Shown one piece after another: positions 49,090-59,752 of a stretch of 64,000 nt of DNA. The notes under the pieces were generated by a model. It was not told where the DNA came from. It saw only the letters and a program-made list of their open reading frames with translations, and did no database searches. The stretch is taken from assembly GCA_029891345.1 (NCBI GenBank), contig CM056993.1, forward strand, positions 229,243,265-229,307,264, written 5' to 3'. The stretch comes from Dryococelus australis (lineage: Eukaryota > Arthropoda > Insecta > Phasmatodea > Phasmatidae). How positions within the stretch are numbered: the first letter of the stretch is position 1; the number at the start of each line of letters is the position of its first letter. The translations under genes were made by a program, and so were the position numbers.

Positions 49090-49730
49090 TATATGACATC
49101 AGATGTGCATGACGGACAAGTAATGATGTTTACAACAGAAGAGAAATGGCAGCAATGGATAGTTGTGATGATGGTGGAAGTGGTAGAGAGTAGCAGTGGC
49201 GGTAGACCACAGTGGTGGAAAAGCGCAGCAGCTCCAGACAACAGTGACAGTAGACGATGGCGATGGCAAAAGATGGTGGTGGCAACGGACAACAGCAGTG
49301 GATTGCAGCTGCGGCTGTGATGGACAATAATGTCAACGTGAAAAATGGTGGGCAATGGCAGCAGAAGTGGATGATAGTGGATGATGGCAGCTGCAGTGGA
49401 TAATGGACAATGGTGGTGACAGTAGACAGTGGTGACAGTAGACAGTGGTGGCAGCAGATGTTTGTGGTGAAAGCACATGATGATAACAGTCGATGGCTGT
49501 GGAGGTGGAGGATGACTGTGGTGTTGAATATATTACATTGAATAACAGTGGAAGATGGTAGTCTACATCAGATGGTGGAAGACAGAAGTGGGCGTAGTCG
49601 ATGGTAGATAGTGAAGAACAATGCTAAAGAAGTGACTGACAAAGGCAGCAGATGACAAAGGCAAAAGTGAATGGGAGCAGCAGACAGTGGCAGTGGAAAA
49701 AAAAAATGGTGATGGCCGGCAACAATGGCA
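49090..49730. repeat. Degenerate GAT/GTG-rich low-complexity tract
   Basis: The plus strand is purine-rich with many imperfect gatggtgg, gtggcagtgg and acagtggtga units of mixed spacing. The minus-strand frame (49478-49089) is only His/Leu/Ser-rich low-complexity sequence, so it is not called as a gene. It looks like a decayed minisatellite. Confidence 0.7.
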
Positions 49731-50132
49731 GTGATAGACAATGAAAACTACAGATTTTAATTACTTGTCAGGGTTCACATTAAGATGTGTGATGTTAAAG
49801 GGTGCATTCTTTTAAAGGCTAATTTCACATTCTCAGGCAATCACTTAACAGCAATAATAACAACTGGACAGGATATAGTCCCTGGCTAGTCACCTCACAG
49901 AGAATTAACTGATAAATTAATGTATATAAAAATAAGTGTAACAGGATAGCCAATCTAGCTTTTGACAAAAGGCAACTGAGAATTCCCACTTGCCCATGGA
50001 TGTTGCTCTTCATGGTATGCAAACCACTGTATGCGATGACATACCTTGAGACTTGTAGTAATTAACTGCCTCAGGTAGTAGGACATAAGGTGATGTAAGA
50101 TAAGAATAATGTGATGGAAAACATTAACATAC

Positions 50133-50272
50133 CTGTGTGTTAGGATATTTTCAGTTGCTCTTAAGGCTGTAATTGGTTGATCAAGTGTAAGGTAGCAACG
50201 AACCATTCCTTTCATAAACTGAGGTGTTAGCAGTTTTTCTTTTGCTAGTCTCTCATAGCAATTGCTTACATC
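50133..50272 (-). CDS. ATR: ATR-like checkpoint kinase, preceding FAT-domain exon
   Basis: A 140-nt exon with a tttcttcatttcag acceptor (ending 50273) and an AG|gtatgt donor (from 50132) on the minus strand. It starts in phase 0 and encodes 46 residues: DVSNCYERLAKEKLL, then MVRCYLTLDQPITALRATEN, matching the ATR stretch with a C-Y-[DE]-R motif and a G/C-x-L-x-L-x-Q block. It leaves two bases (AG) that join with the first base (C) of the exon at 26285, keeping the frame and the length expected between the two blocks. That phase match across 23.8 kb is good evidence that the two are consecutive exons. The exon before it was not identified. Confidence 0.85.
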
Positions 50273-50856
50273 CTGAAATGAAGAAAAAACAAATTGTAAA
50301 GATCTATAAATATATAATAAATACTACAAGTTTCTAACTCCACAGCAATATAAAAAAAACATTTGGCTCCAGAGTTCAATAACAAGTTCAAAAATCTACA
50401 ATATTTTCTGAATACAAGGACTACAATTTTTATCAGTCCTGCTATCTACAATAAGTAACTAACAGACTGTGATAAATTAATTTGCTATGACAATCTGACA
50501 GGTTAACCATATCCACCATAAGAGTAGTAATATTATAATTTCAAGATGATACATGCACATACAGCTTATGCATTGCACTTAATTTTCTGGAGACATAAAA
50601 TAAATTTAAAACTCACTTCTTTGTAACTGTATCATTATGCACTACCAACTAACAAATAAATGTTGACTTCTGATGACAATAATAACTAAGAAAATTCAAA
50701 ACACACATTTGCAAGTATTTTAAGGAGAAATGTAACTTTTCAAACTCACTACATTTTGTGCCCTGGATACTTTCAACTGGTATCAACTTCTCACCAAACA
50801 TGTTTAAACACAGACCTGACTTGAACAATTCATTTCACAAAGCTTACCTTCAAAAC
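50273..50856. other. ATR intron upstream of the 50133 exon
   Basis: AT-rich, with no recognised repeat or exon. It ends at the left target tetramer of X copy D. Confidence 0.45.
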
Positions 50857-52930
50857 TAGCGTGTGACACATTCTGCGCATTTAGGATGCACACTCTACTT
50901 TGCAACATTGCCTCATCTTTGAGCGAATTGTTCACAATGGAGCAGGTCATTGACCCTAAACAGTACTGAAGAGGCAGGACACTTGCCTACAGGGTATATT
51001 GGCACCATCAAAGATACTACAGACACATGATTCTAGCACACTGTTCACCCAGACTCAATCAAGAAGCCATCTTGCCAGCACCCCTCTGCCGCAAGATTGT
51101 ACTGTTGACCGAGCCATCGGCTCCTTCCAGCGAAGGTCACTCTTGTGCCATAGGTCACCCCTGAAGGGCAGCACCTATTTTACCACAGCCTGTGGTCAAG
51201 ACAAGGTATGATAGCACCGCTTCTGCATCTTAGAATTCTCAACTCCTGTGGCCGAGGCTATCATACCCTGCACCACTGGCCACCGAACACTCTTGAGAGA
51301 TAAGTATAAAAGGGCTGGCATGGCCAATGCTCTTGAGTCTCAGCTCCTCCACCACCACCACCCTCGGGGGGCTGGAGGCAGCCCCCAACGCGGACTCGCT
51401 CGCCTACAAGTCTCTGCTCCTCCACCTATCTCTTGAGGGCTGGAGATAGTCATCGGGGTGCGCGACCACTGGTACTGCCGGAGATGCCACCACCTCCCAT
51501 GAGACTGGAATCTCAACCAGAAGGAAGAACTATCTAACCAGAAATTCAAAATTTCTTTAGCAGCCGCTGAAGACACCAACTTCTGCTGCAGCAGATTATT
51601 CCAGCAGCTTCTGGGAGACTCAACCCACCACCAGGCACACCCAAAGACTTTGCATCATTCTTTACCCTCCCCCCTCCAACCCGGTGTACACTCCTGATAC
51701 CGGTATGGTCAAGACGAAGACACTTCTGAACCTCACCCGCCACAGCAGACGGTGTTGGCAATTGGCGTCAATACCCTTCGGGTAGACGTCCACCACTAGT
51801 GTTCCTTCATAAAACCCCCTAATAGTTAGGTATTCGCCAAACACGTTAACTAACTAGAACTTTTCTTATAATCATTAATAATCACATTTACACCCACTAC
51901 CTATTTCCCAGGTCACTTTTGTCTGGTTACAATGCCACAGGTTTAAAATTTCCATTGCATGTTGTATTAACATAGGAGGTAGTGCGGAGTTACCGTGCTA
52001 ATATTACTTATTTATTAATACGTGTTTTCAATCTATTTCACTTTAGTCTGATTTTCTTGGAAGTACTGGAAGTCCTAAGTAAATCAACCAGACAGGGGTC
52101 AAGCCAGAAGACGATAGCACAAAGGTAAATACCCACACACTAAGAGGCCACTCAAGCTCTGCCAAACTGGTAGAGTTTAACGTAGCCCAAAACACTAGGT
52201 ACACATCCACAAAGAGAATTTAGCAGGCTAAGCCATTCCATACTCAACCACCACTTATTTTGGGGCCGGACAAAAGGAACAATTTGGGTGCCGCTCGTTG
52301 CAAGACTGAATATTTCGTCGTAAATAGCAGAAGAGGAGTCACCGGCTTATCTTCTGTGAGTCTGTATAGGTCCTTTCCCTCATACCATACTCCTGGAAAA
52401 AAGGGCTATATAGAAGATTGAAAATGGCTATCTACTTCTCCAAAAGTAATACAACGTAGCCATATCATACTAATCCGCAGGGCAGAGTTTAAGCCGATTG
52501 CGAGATACCCACTCCATTGTTTCCCCTATTAGTAAAACTTAATGGCCCTCCTCATATTTTAGAGCAATTCCTGAGGAGAGGTGCCACCGATAGGCATAGC
52601 TAATCCGTGGTTGTGTAATCCCTATCTTCTCCTTACAACCACCAACAGTCCTCAACAAACTCCAAGTTCTCTACAGCCTACAAATCTTCCAGAACATGTC
52701 ACAGTCCAACCGCCCGTCGAGGAGCTGAGCCAGCCACCAAGGAGGAATTAACCATCTCCCAGCCATCTAAAGGTAAAAGGTCGGTTTGTGAGAAGGGTTG
52801 TGACAGTCGCTATGGATTTTGTTCCAACAAGACAGCCCACCAGGTCAGTCTTGTATACCGGCTAGGTACCCACGAGACATTAAGGTCCCTGTCTCACCCA
52901 TGTTTCTTGTGATACTGGCAGCGTGATATA
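50857..52930 (+). mobile_element. Family X copy D, full length with AAAC duplication
   Basis: 2074 bp from TAGCGTGTGACAC to CAGCGTGATATA, flanked by AAAC at 50853-50856 and 52931-52934. The termini TA/TA are one transition away from the TG/CA of other copies. It aligns with copy G throughout. A TATA box (gtataaaagggctgg) is at about 51305, a poly(A)-like region at about 52005, and a leader follows. Box 1 (PPHILEQFLRRGA, then after a one-base shift PIGIANPWLCN) is at about 52545-52612, and box 2 (DFVPTRQPTRSVLYTG) is at 52815. Confidence 0.8.
51302..51316 (+). promoter_or_regulatory. TATA box of X copy D
   Basis: A tataaaag box about 450 bp into the element and about 700 bp before the poly(A)-like region. 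Similar boxes occur at about 37355 (copy Y), at about 20565 on the minus strand (H2) and at about 63140 on the minus strand (right-end copy). Confidence 0.5.
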
Positions 52931-53449
52931 AAACCTCTATTGTAACTACTACTAAAACCACTTTTATTATAACCTATTTTTCCAAGTTAGGAATTGTATT
53001 CACTTCCCCAATCATTGGTTCAAATCCAGGGCTAACAAGCCCAACTTGTAGAACCACATCCCAACTGGGAGTGTGTCAAGTAATCAAGTAGGGAGGGATT
53101 TTTATGGTGCCCAATGTGGGTTGCTTTAACTGTTATAGTTCAGACTACCTAGTTGGGATAAGCTAGCCATGCCCTTAAGTAGTGTCTTAGCCGTATGATT
53201 ATTCCACTAGCCACCCCCTAGATAACGCGTAGCAGGTGATAACACCAGTCATCTTAGAGCTTGTTGCAGTCTAAATGACTTAGTTAACCAGTAGACCCCC
53301 AGTAGATTAGTACCCTACTAATAGAGTCGAACCCCAAAATGGACTTCAGGAAGTTCCCTGATAAAAACAGCCTGTGGAGCTCAACAACAACAAGCCTGTT
53401 AGTCATGTCTGACTCCCTATAGAGCCAGCACGATGCCCTAGAAAGCACT

Positions 53450-54061
53450 ATGGTCGAAAACAACCCTTTAGATATACTTGAAAAGTGTACAATGAACACA
53501 TGCCCTGGTACAGCGGTACATGTGATCCATTGGACACACTGTGCCCAACACTACCACTATCAGTGTTTGAGGTGGGTAGATAAACCAAGCTACACAGACG
53601 GCCTTGAATACTGCTGTGCATCCTGCCAGGAACGCCAAGCCGCTCGCTGTAGCTGGCTTGAGTACGCCGGAAGGGGCACATACACCGTAAGATGCATTGT
53701 GTGTGCATCTAAATTTCATAATGCGTGTATAACCTGGCCAGACTAGCAAATCACTTGCCACAGCCTAGTCTATCACTGTGAGGTGTGCAGACAGAACCAG
53801 GACCACAGAGCATTGAACCCAGGTACCAGCCATAGCCCTGTCACAACCCTTGCCACCACAGAAATTCAGCTACCTGAACTTTGTGACCATAACGTACCAA
53901 CCAAACCATTACAAGGAAAAGTTCGAGCATGGTGGGCGAAATTCAGTGAATTTATAACCAAATGGGAACATTTACGCACTCACCTCACTACCCAATTGAC
54001 CAGTGAGATAGTGATTGTGGGGCTCATTACCGAATTCCACACACACACCCAACATCCCTAG
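53450..54061 (+). pseudogene. Double PHD-like zinc-finger frame, transposon-derived
   Basis: Two successive Cys/His clusters. The first has HYHYQC and CCASC (about residues 30-60); the second has CIVCASKFHNAC, then after a stop at about 53744 a CHSLVYHCEVC stretch. The spacing CxxC, HxxC, CxxC is that of PHD fingers. The stop at about 53744 separates it from 53783-54061, which is hydrophilic with Trp (RAWWAKFSEFITKWEH). PHD-like fingers occur in ORF1 of some LINE families and in chromatin proteins. The repeat-rich surroundings and the stop favour a transposon gag/ORF1 relic. No splice sites were seen that would make it a host gene. Confidence 0.55.
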
Positions 54062-54841
54062 GAAGAAACCGAAATATACAGGATGAGTCTGAAAGACACC
54101 AACAAATGCCGGCAGGTGATTCCTTAGGGAAATATACGACGAAAATGTAAGAACCATGTTTTCCAAAATTTATCATTAAGGAAGCTATGCGCCCCCAAAA
54201 GTCGGATTTTGGAATGCCTTAAATTGAAAATTTTAGAAACTTCTTGCGACTAATCTGTGAATAGTGTTTTGTATAATGGAGATCGCTTACCTCGAGAAAC
54301 GTGGTTGGTAATAGCATCCCTATATATTGGGGAAATAAAGGTTGCAACCGTGTGTTTGCGTGAATCATGTTTGCAAACAATTGTAAGTGATTTATTGCAT
54401 GAATTTATTAATCAGCACGTCTACATTAACAAAAAGGTCATCTTGTCCGAACACTCTCAGGTGAACCGTTTGCGAGAAATCCGTGGCAACATCATTCAAA
54501 ACAAAAAGTGAGTGGGCTGGCAGGTAGGCAATCCACAAACACGGGACATATTACTATGATGAAAGACGAAAAATGTCTGTGGTTTCAGATTAATCCTGAC
54601 GTTTTACATTTAATTCATGAAGTCAAACGCGTACAACATACGCCATGAACAATTTAGGAATCTACCTCCTTAACTACATGATGTAACACAGATAACGCCT
54701 GCTATAGTTTATATGCACAAAGTGTTGTGTACATTAGTGAAATTAGGTAATTTATCGTGACTGTTCAATGAAACCATTGCCTCCTACCCCTACGCTTTCA
54801 GGGTGTTGGTTTTGTCCCGGAAGGTACTTCCACAGAGATTG
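54062..54841 (+). other. Unidentified repeat-like stretch with a short frame
   Basis: 54085-54240 (cctgaaagacacc-like opening, then aggtgattccttaggg) looks like the start of a dispersed arthropod repeat. 54257-54511 is open for 84 codons (RLPRETWLVIASLYIGEIKV) without a family I recognise. A gtgagt at 54508 looks like a splice donor, but I have no matching exon. Confidence 0.35.
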
Positions 54842-55500
54842 TGTAGCATTGCAGTAAGTTATAATTTATATATTCTAGAATTACATAATTTTTCTGTACT
54901 TCTCTGTAAAGGACAGTAATTCATTTAATATTTATAATATTGTGGCAATAAGAATTTGTTTGTATTTTGTACATGTTCGTTTTTCCAAATTTCTTATTTT
55001 ATTTGAGACATTGCATTAGTAGTAATCAGTAGTAACGTCGTCATAAGATGACACTGCCACTTTTCAATTGGTTAGTGAGCTAAAGATGTAGCCGCTGTAT
55101 TGCACCACCTGCTACAGTGTACTGAGGTCACAGTTGGCCGACGTGACCGCTCGCGCGTATGTAATACTATTGTTTAGAGAGTCTCGTCGGTTTCACTGGC
55201 TATTTTTAGATATTACCGCACTTTTCAAAGCCATGAGCGGACAATATTTACATGATAAAACATTCAGTCAATATACATAGGGTGAATGCCACTTTTTTCT
55301 CGTCACAGTTTCTCATTTTGTCACAGTTTGTCAGTCAGTCAGTCAGAGTTTATTCTTCAAGTCAGTTCAGTGATGTAGTATTCATGCAGGGTAGCGAGTG
55401 ACTATGCTGAAGTTCTATCTTTTGAGTTTATTTATCTGCTTCAATGTAATTTGTTTGTTTTGCCAATAATTTTGAAGAGATGGCAATAAACTTTTAGTGA
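54842..55500 (+). repeat. Dispersed repeat Q2 (LTR-like)
   Basis: Second copy of Q1 (21747-22510), same orientation, with the tgtagcattgcag start, ggccgacgtgacc near 55136 and ggcaataaa near 55483. It lies between the PHD-like frame and the retropepsin frame and may have been inserted into that element. Confidence 0.55.
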
Positions 55501-55571
55501 ACAGTATACTTCATCTTTTATTAATTTTATGTTTTTAAACAACAAACTATAGAACTATTTATTTAATCAGA

Positions 55572-56334
55572 ATGTCAAAATTTCACTGCACTAGTTTTGA
55601 GCTAGAGTTTACTGCAGACTCCAACGAGTATCATACAGTAAACACTACAATTGCACCGAGCGACCAGCTGGAGAAGGGGAAGGTGCCAGATTCACTGCAG
55701 CATAAACAAAACATCAAGGGACCGGCGCTGGCAGGAAACGCCTTGGCTGGGGTGCACGTCGGGCAGCCACCCCAGGCAAACAAAGGCCCCTCAATGTCAC
55801 AAAAATAAGCCACACTGATGAAGAGAGCTCACCATCCAAGGCACCATATATCCAAGTGGATATAAATGGTTGCCCTCTTTTAGCTTTGCTTGACACTGCT
55901 GCAAGAGGAAACTTTCTGAGAAGAGACCTGTTGACAGCACATCAGAAAACTAACCTACAGCCACAGAATCAAATCAAAAGGATGGCCCAACCAACCAGAA
56001 ATTAAAGGTCGATAGTACGACCAAACTTACCATTGGTAACCATCACTTAACACACATAGCCGAATTCACAGTATTGAAAGATATTGCTGAGGTTATTTTA
56101 TGCCAGCCTTGGTTCACTAACCAACAATGTGTGATAGACCATGGGAGGAAATGCATATACCTTGGGGAGAACAATAGGGTAACAATCCACTGGGAGTACA
56201 GCCCAGAGGTGATCATTGCTCCTCCTGTTGACCCCAAGGATATACCACCCTATGTAGACACTGCTAGAAATTTCAAATCTCAGAAAGCCCTAGCTGAACA
56301 CGCAAGTGTTCAAAACCCTGAAAGTCAAGCTTAA
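55572..56334 (+). pseudogene. Retropepsin-like aspartic protease frame, retrotransposon
   Basis: 55572-55808 is a linker. From about 55806 another frame reads YIQVDINGCPLLALLDTAAR, the core of a retroviral-type aspartic protease, with DTA where most have D-[TS]-G. After a stop at about 56003 and a frame change, 56074-56334 gives VILCQPWFTNQQCVIDH, the flap/second-half block of Gypsy proteases (LGxPW...xxIDW). The rest of pol does not follow: the sequence passes into an X-like piece. This is a decayed Ty3/Gypsy-type fragment. Confidence 0.65.
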
Positions 56335-56339
56335 TCCGC

Positions 56340-57900
56340 TGGGTAAAGGATAACCGAGGTCGGACTCGAAAGGTAACTCGGGGGTAATTGAACTTTGCCC
56401 TGATGGAGTCAGAGATGTCCCAGAGCCTCCGACCCAAGCCCAGGAAATAGAGAAAGAGGAGGAACCAAACCCGTGACCTACGCGAGGAATCAAACCTCGG
56501 ACCTCCCAGGAAGTAGAACCTCAAACCACCACCTGAGGAAAGTCTCCTGCCTCTATAGACACCGGGGCAGTGATCCCCCCACCCTTTAGAGAGAGAACAT
56601 CAATAGGTACTCTCCTTTCGACACCCAGTTCTTATTTTCCCCATTTGTCGCCTTAACGAGGCAAAGGAACTACCTTAGGATCGGAAGTTTCCTGGCGGAA
56701 CCCTCTGGACAGAGCTCCCTGCCAAAGGCCCCATCCTCCCAGTACAATGAGTGAAGTCAACCAACCTCACCCCACCGCAAAGGTAGAGGACACGTCAGTA
56801 CCTCTGCCTATGGACCCCAAAGTATTGACAGCCTTAGTAACGATGGAGAAGGCTACTAAACGGACAGTGAAACCGGATGGTGCCCTTGTCTCGTTTGTTT
56901 CTTCTCCAATGCAGGAGGAGAAACACCCCGATGAACCCAAGCTAGACGTGTCGGAGTATGTTCTGCCACTCGACTTGGTTCCATCCACACCACACCCTGA
57001 GGGTTTGGAAACCTCCGAAGGTGATGAGAGCTGGGCACCAAGTGTGCCATCCCAGGCAGAGAAATCACCATTGGAGATGATGTCAGAGCGACTGCCCAAC
57101 TTACAGAGGGACAGAAGAGCAGAACACCAGGTGTGCCGCCCCTTCCCTCCCAGGCAGAGACACCATAGCTGGATGATGTCAGGGCAACTACATCAACAGA
57201 AGCCGCTCCTGCACTCACAGAGCTCCTGACTTCTAAGCTACGGACCCTCCAAATTACCCGGGAGAAAAGGTACCACCCAACCATGATCGTGAAGGCCAAT
57301 ACTCTCTGTGGATGAGACCCCGGTGCTCACGCCCTTAGATGAGGGCATAACCACGACAATCAGGAGAGGGAGGCGAAGATGTTCCCATTCCATTCCCTCA
57401 GACGGCTTCCTTTGCTGAGCCAAGGGGGTAGGAGGAGAAATTCCCAGACTACTCTCCCTGACCGGCCGAACCACTACAGGTACTTGAAGGTATCTGGTCA
57501 ACAACAAGGTCTCGACTTCCAGCCCGGAAAGCCTAGGCAAACCAAAAAATCCTGACACCTGAAGGTGTCGGTGCTACGGATGCAGCTCCTCTTGAAAAAG
57601 AGATGGATCACCACCACGTCACCGGGGTGATGGAGTTTGAACAATCTTGACCCTAGGTGACCATGTCAAGAACAACCAGCGAGGAGGAAGAGCGTTCTGG
57701 CAAGTCCAAGGTGCATGGTGGCCCTGCACAGACCCTTACCAGGGGGGGGGGAGGGACAAAAGAGAAACACAGCAACCAGAGAAGAGATGCCGTCATGTGC
57801 CTGCCGCCTCCCTCCTCAATCTGGTCGAAACAAGAGTCCCCCTGGCGAACCACAGTGAGGTTGTTCATCAAATGATCAACGTGAAGTAAGACTTTTGAAA
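56340..57900 (+). mobile_element. X-like fragment D2 with Pro/Glu-rich frame
   Basis: An antisense tRNA-like segment (minus strand gaggtttgattcctcg, about 56480-56510) is followed by tttgtcgcct-aacgaggca near 56644, shared with copies B and C at the same relative place. The frame 56747-57229 (160 codons) is Pro/Ser/Glu-rich, with no recognised domain. The assignment to family X is by layout and short matches only. A 9-base G run is at about 57741-57749. Confidence 0.4.
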
Positions 57901-58920
57901 GGAAGATATTATGTTCAAGTCCAAGCCTAAAATAATAACCCATGTATAAGTTAAGTTATTGTATCAATTTTCATGCTTGGTTTGTTTCGTAATGTAAAGA
58001 TTTCTAACTGATCACTTGCTGTAGAATGCAAAAGCAAAACCTAAAACTACTGTTAAATGCATGTTTTCAATTTGAGAATTACTAGTCAAACTTATCTAAT
58101 TTACTTTGTCTTGTTGTAAATAAATATATAGAGAATAAGTGTGTGTTGTTTAGGGTTTTTGTTTTCAACATAAATTTTTAGTTACTTGGCGATAGTTGAA
58201 AATGGTTAGTTAAATTGAAGCGAGTTGTATAATGCCCTATTGCCAAAAATAGTTAAAAACAAGACAAAACCGAACAAAATAAATAATATGTAATCCTTTG
58301 TTAGTGTTTCGTGTTTTTTTTAATTTGCCAAAAGGTTGAAGAAGTGCTGTTAAATGCAGAAGTAGACCATAAAATAGATTAAAAATACCAAATTGGGATT
58401 AGTGTAATATGCAAATAATGTGTCAGTTTAAGAACTGGTAAATATGTAAATAATTATATTGGAAATTGTAACAGATTTAACATTCAATGTGCCTCTTATA
58501 CTAGAAATATGGATGTTACCAGATTTGAGTGAGCTGTAAACTGACATGTACAACTAGGAATTTGTGAAAGAAAAGGGATGTATAGAATATTAGGTTAAGC
58601 AATTGTAAATAGTAGGGGAGGGCTAAGCTTTGAAAATCCAAATTAGAATTGAATATATTTGATATTGGGCTTCGTATTCAAAATAACATTTTTTACTACG
58701 AAATTTGAAACAAGAAAGTGCTTTGGATAAATGTCAATTATATATTATTATTTGCCCAAAAAGCAAAAGAAGGCAACATGGGCTTAATAACATCAAAGAT
58801 TTTATTCAACGTATGCCACACACACAGAAAGTGAATCATGAAAACATAACATCAACTCAACAAAAAGTCCACAAATTAGTTCAAACTTCATTTTGATGTA
58901 AAATAATTGCCAGTATCTAA
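57901..58920. other. AT-rich spacer, nothing recognised
   Basis: Only short frames. A hAT-like start is possible at about 58611 (see 42542-44479). Confidence 0.35.
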
Positions 58921-58929
58921 TTTTACTCA

Positions 58930-59165
58930 CAAGATAGCAAAACTAAACTGTCGAAAAAAAAAAACCTTTTAATATTATGAAACACATAATTATCTTCCCA
59001 AACTTCATTTGGCACCGTGTAAACACTCTTAGTAGATGGATAAGGGCAGTTCAGGAACAGTCTGGGAAACCAAGTATCTTCCATGTCTCTGGCAAGAATA
59101 CTTTCTGTTAGAAATCTGGTAGTTGGTTCCTGTGGTTGGTAGTTGCACATGGATGAGCTGTAGTG
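58930..59165 (-). other. Possible unassigned coding exon
   Basis: The minus strand is open over about 75 codons with protein-like composition (EPTTRFLTESILARDMEDTW, LFLNCPYPSTKSVYTVP). A cag lies at about 59161-59163 and a gtgagt at about 58930. It is on the same strand as ATR and could be a further ATR exon or another gene; I cannot match it to any ATR block from memory. The T-run just before the donor reads as phenylalanines, which argues against the longer form. Confidence 0.3.
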
Positions 59166-59221
59166 GTTTATAATATAATGGTGTAAGCGGCACGCTTCAA
59201 TTCATCCCCCCCCCCCCCCGC

Positions 59222-59752
59222 CCAACCTAATGGAATCATGTCCCGCCACAAAACCAGAGCTGCAACATGTTTACGGTTCCCCACCCCCTTGTAATAACAT
59301 CCAGATGTTCCCAGTCGATAATTCCGCCATCCCTCATTGTTTCCATGTCAGTAAGCCATGTTTGAGGAAAAAGGGGGGGGGGGGGGGGAGAGGAACGATG
59401 ATACCCTTTTTTTGTGATATGTGTAGTGTGACATTCTAGCATGGCAAAAAAACAGAAACAGAGCCCGGCACTGCTAAAAGGAGAAAGGAGAAAAACGAAA
59501 CTGGAAACGAGAAGTAGGAGCGAGCCGGTTCCAGATTTTTTTTCTATTTTGGCTTTTTGCACCCAAGTTATTTAATTAAAGTATTTTCCAAACATATCAC
59601 AATCACTACACATTAATGTACAAAAGAATAATTTGTTCCATACTTACTAATAGGGCGCCATAAATTTTCTGATGCAATTTTATTTTTAAAAAATGTTTTC
59701 CTTCGAACTTGTGGCAAAAATCATGGTACACACTATACACGAGTAAATATGG
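59222..59752. mobile_element. Dispersed repeat P2, left end missing
   Basis: Matches the right two thirds of P1: caaaaccagagctgc, ataattccgccatccctc, a G run at about 59372-59388, and the end gagtaaatatgg (59741-59752). The left terminal repeat is absent; a C run sits at about 59207-59219. Confidence 0.65.

Noticed and set aside
49089-49478. 129-codon His/Leu-rich minus-strand frame as a gene
   Set aside because: It is the complement of a low-complexity GTG/GAT tract; the composition is explained by the repeat.
50845-50960. Minus-strand open stretch ending in a strong gtaagc donor, as the exon before the 50133 ATR exon
   Set aside because: Its phase (one base left over) would put a stop early in the next exon, the only other phase has a stop just upstream, and the stretch overlaps the left terminus of X copy D.
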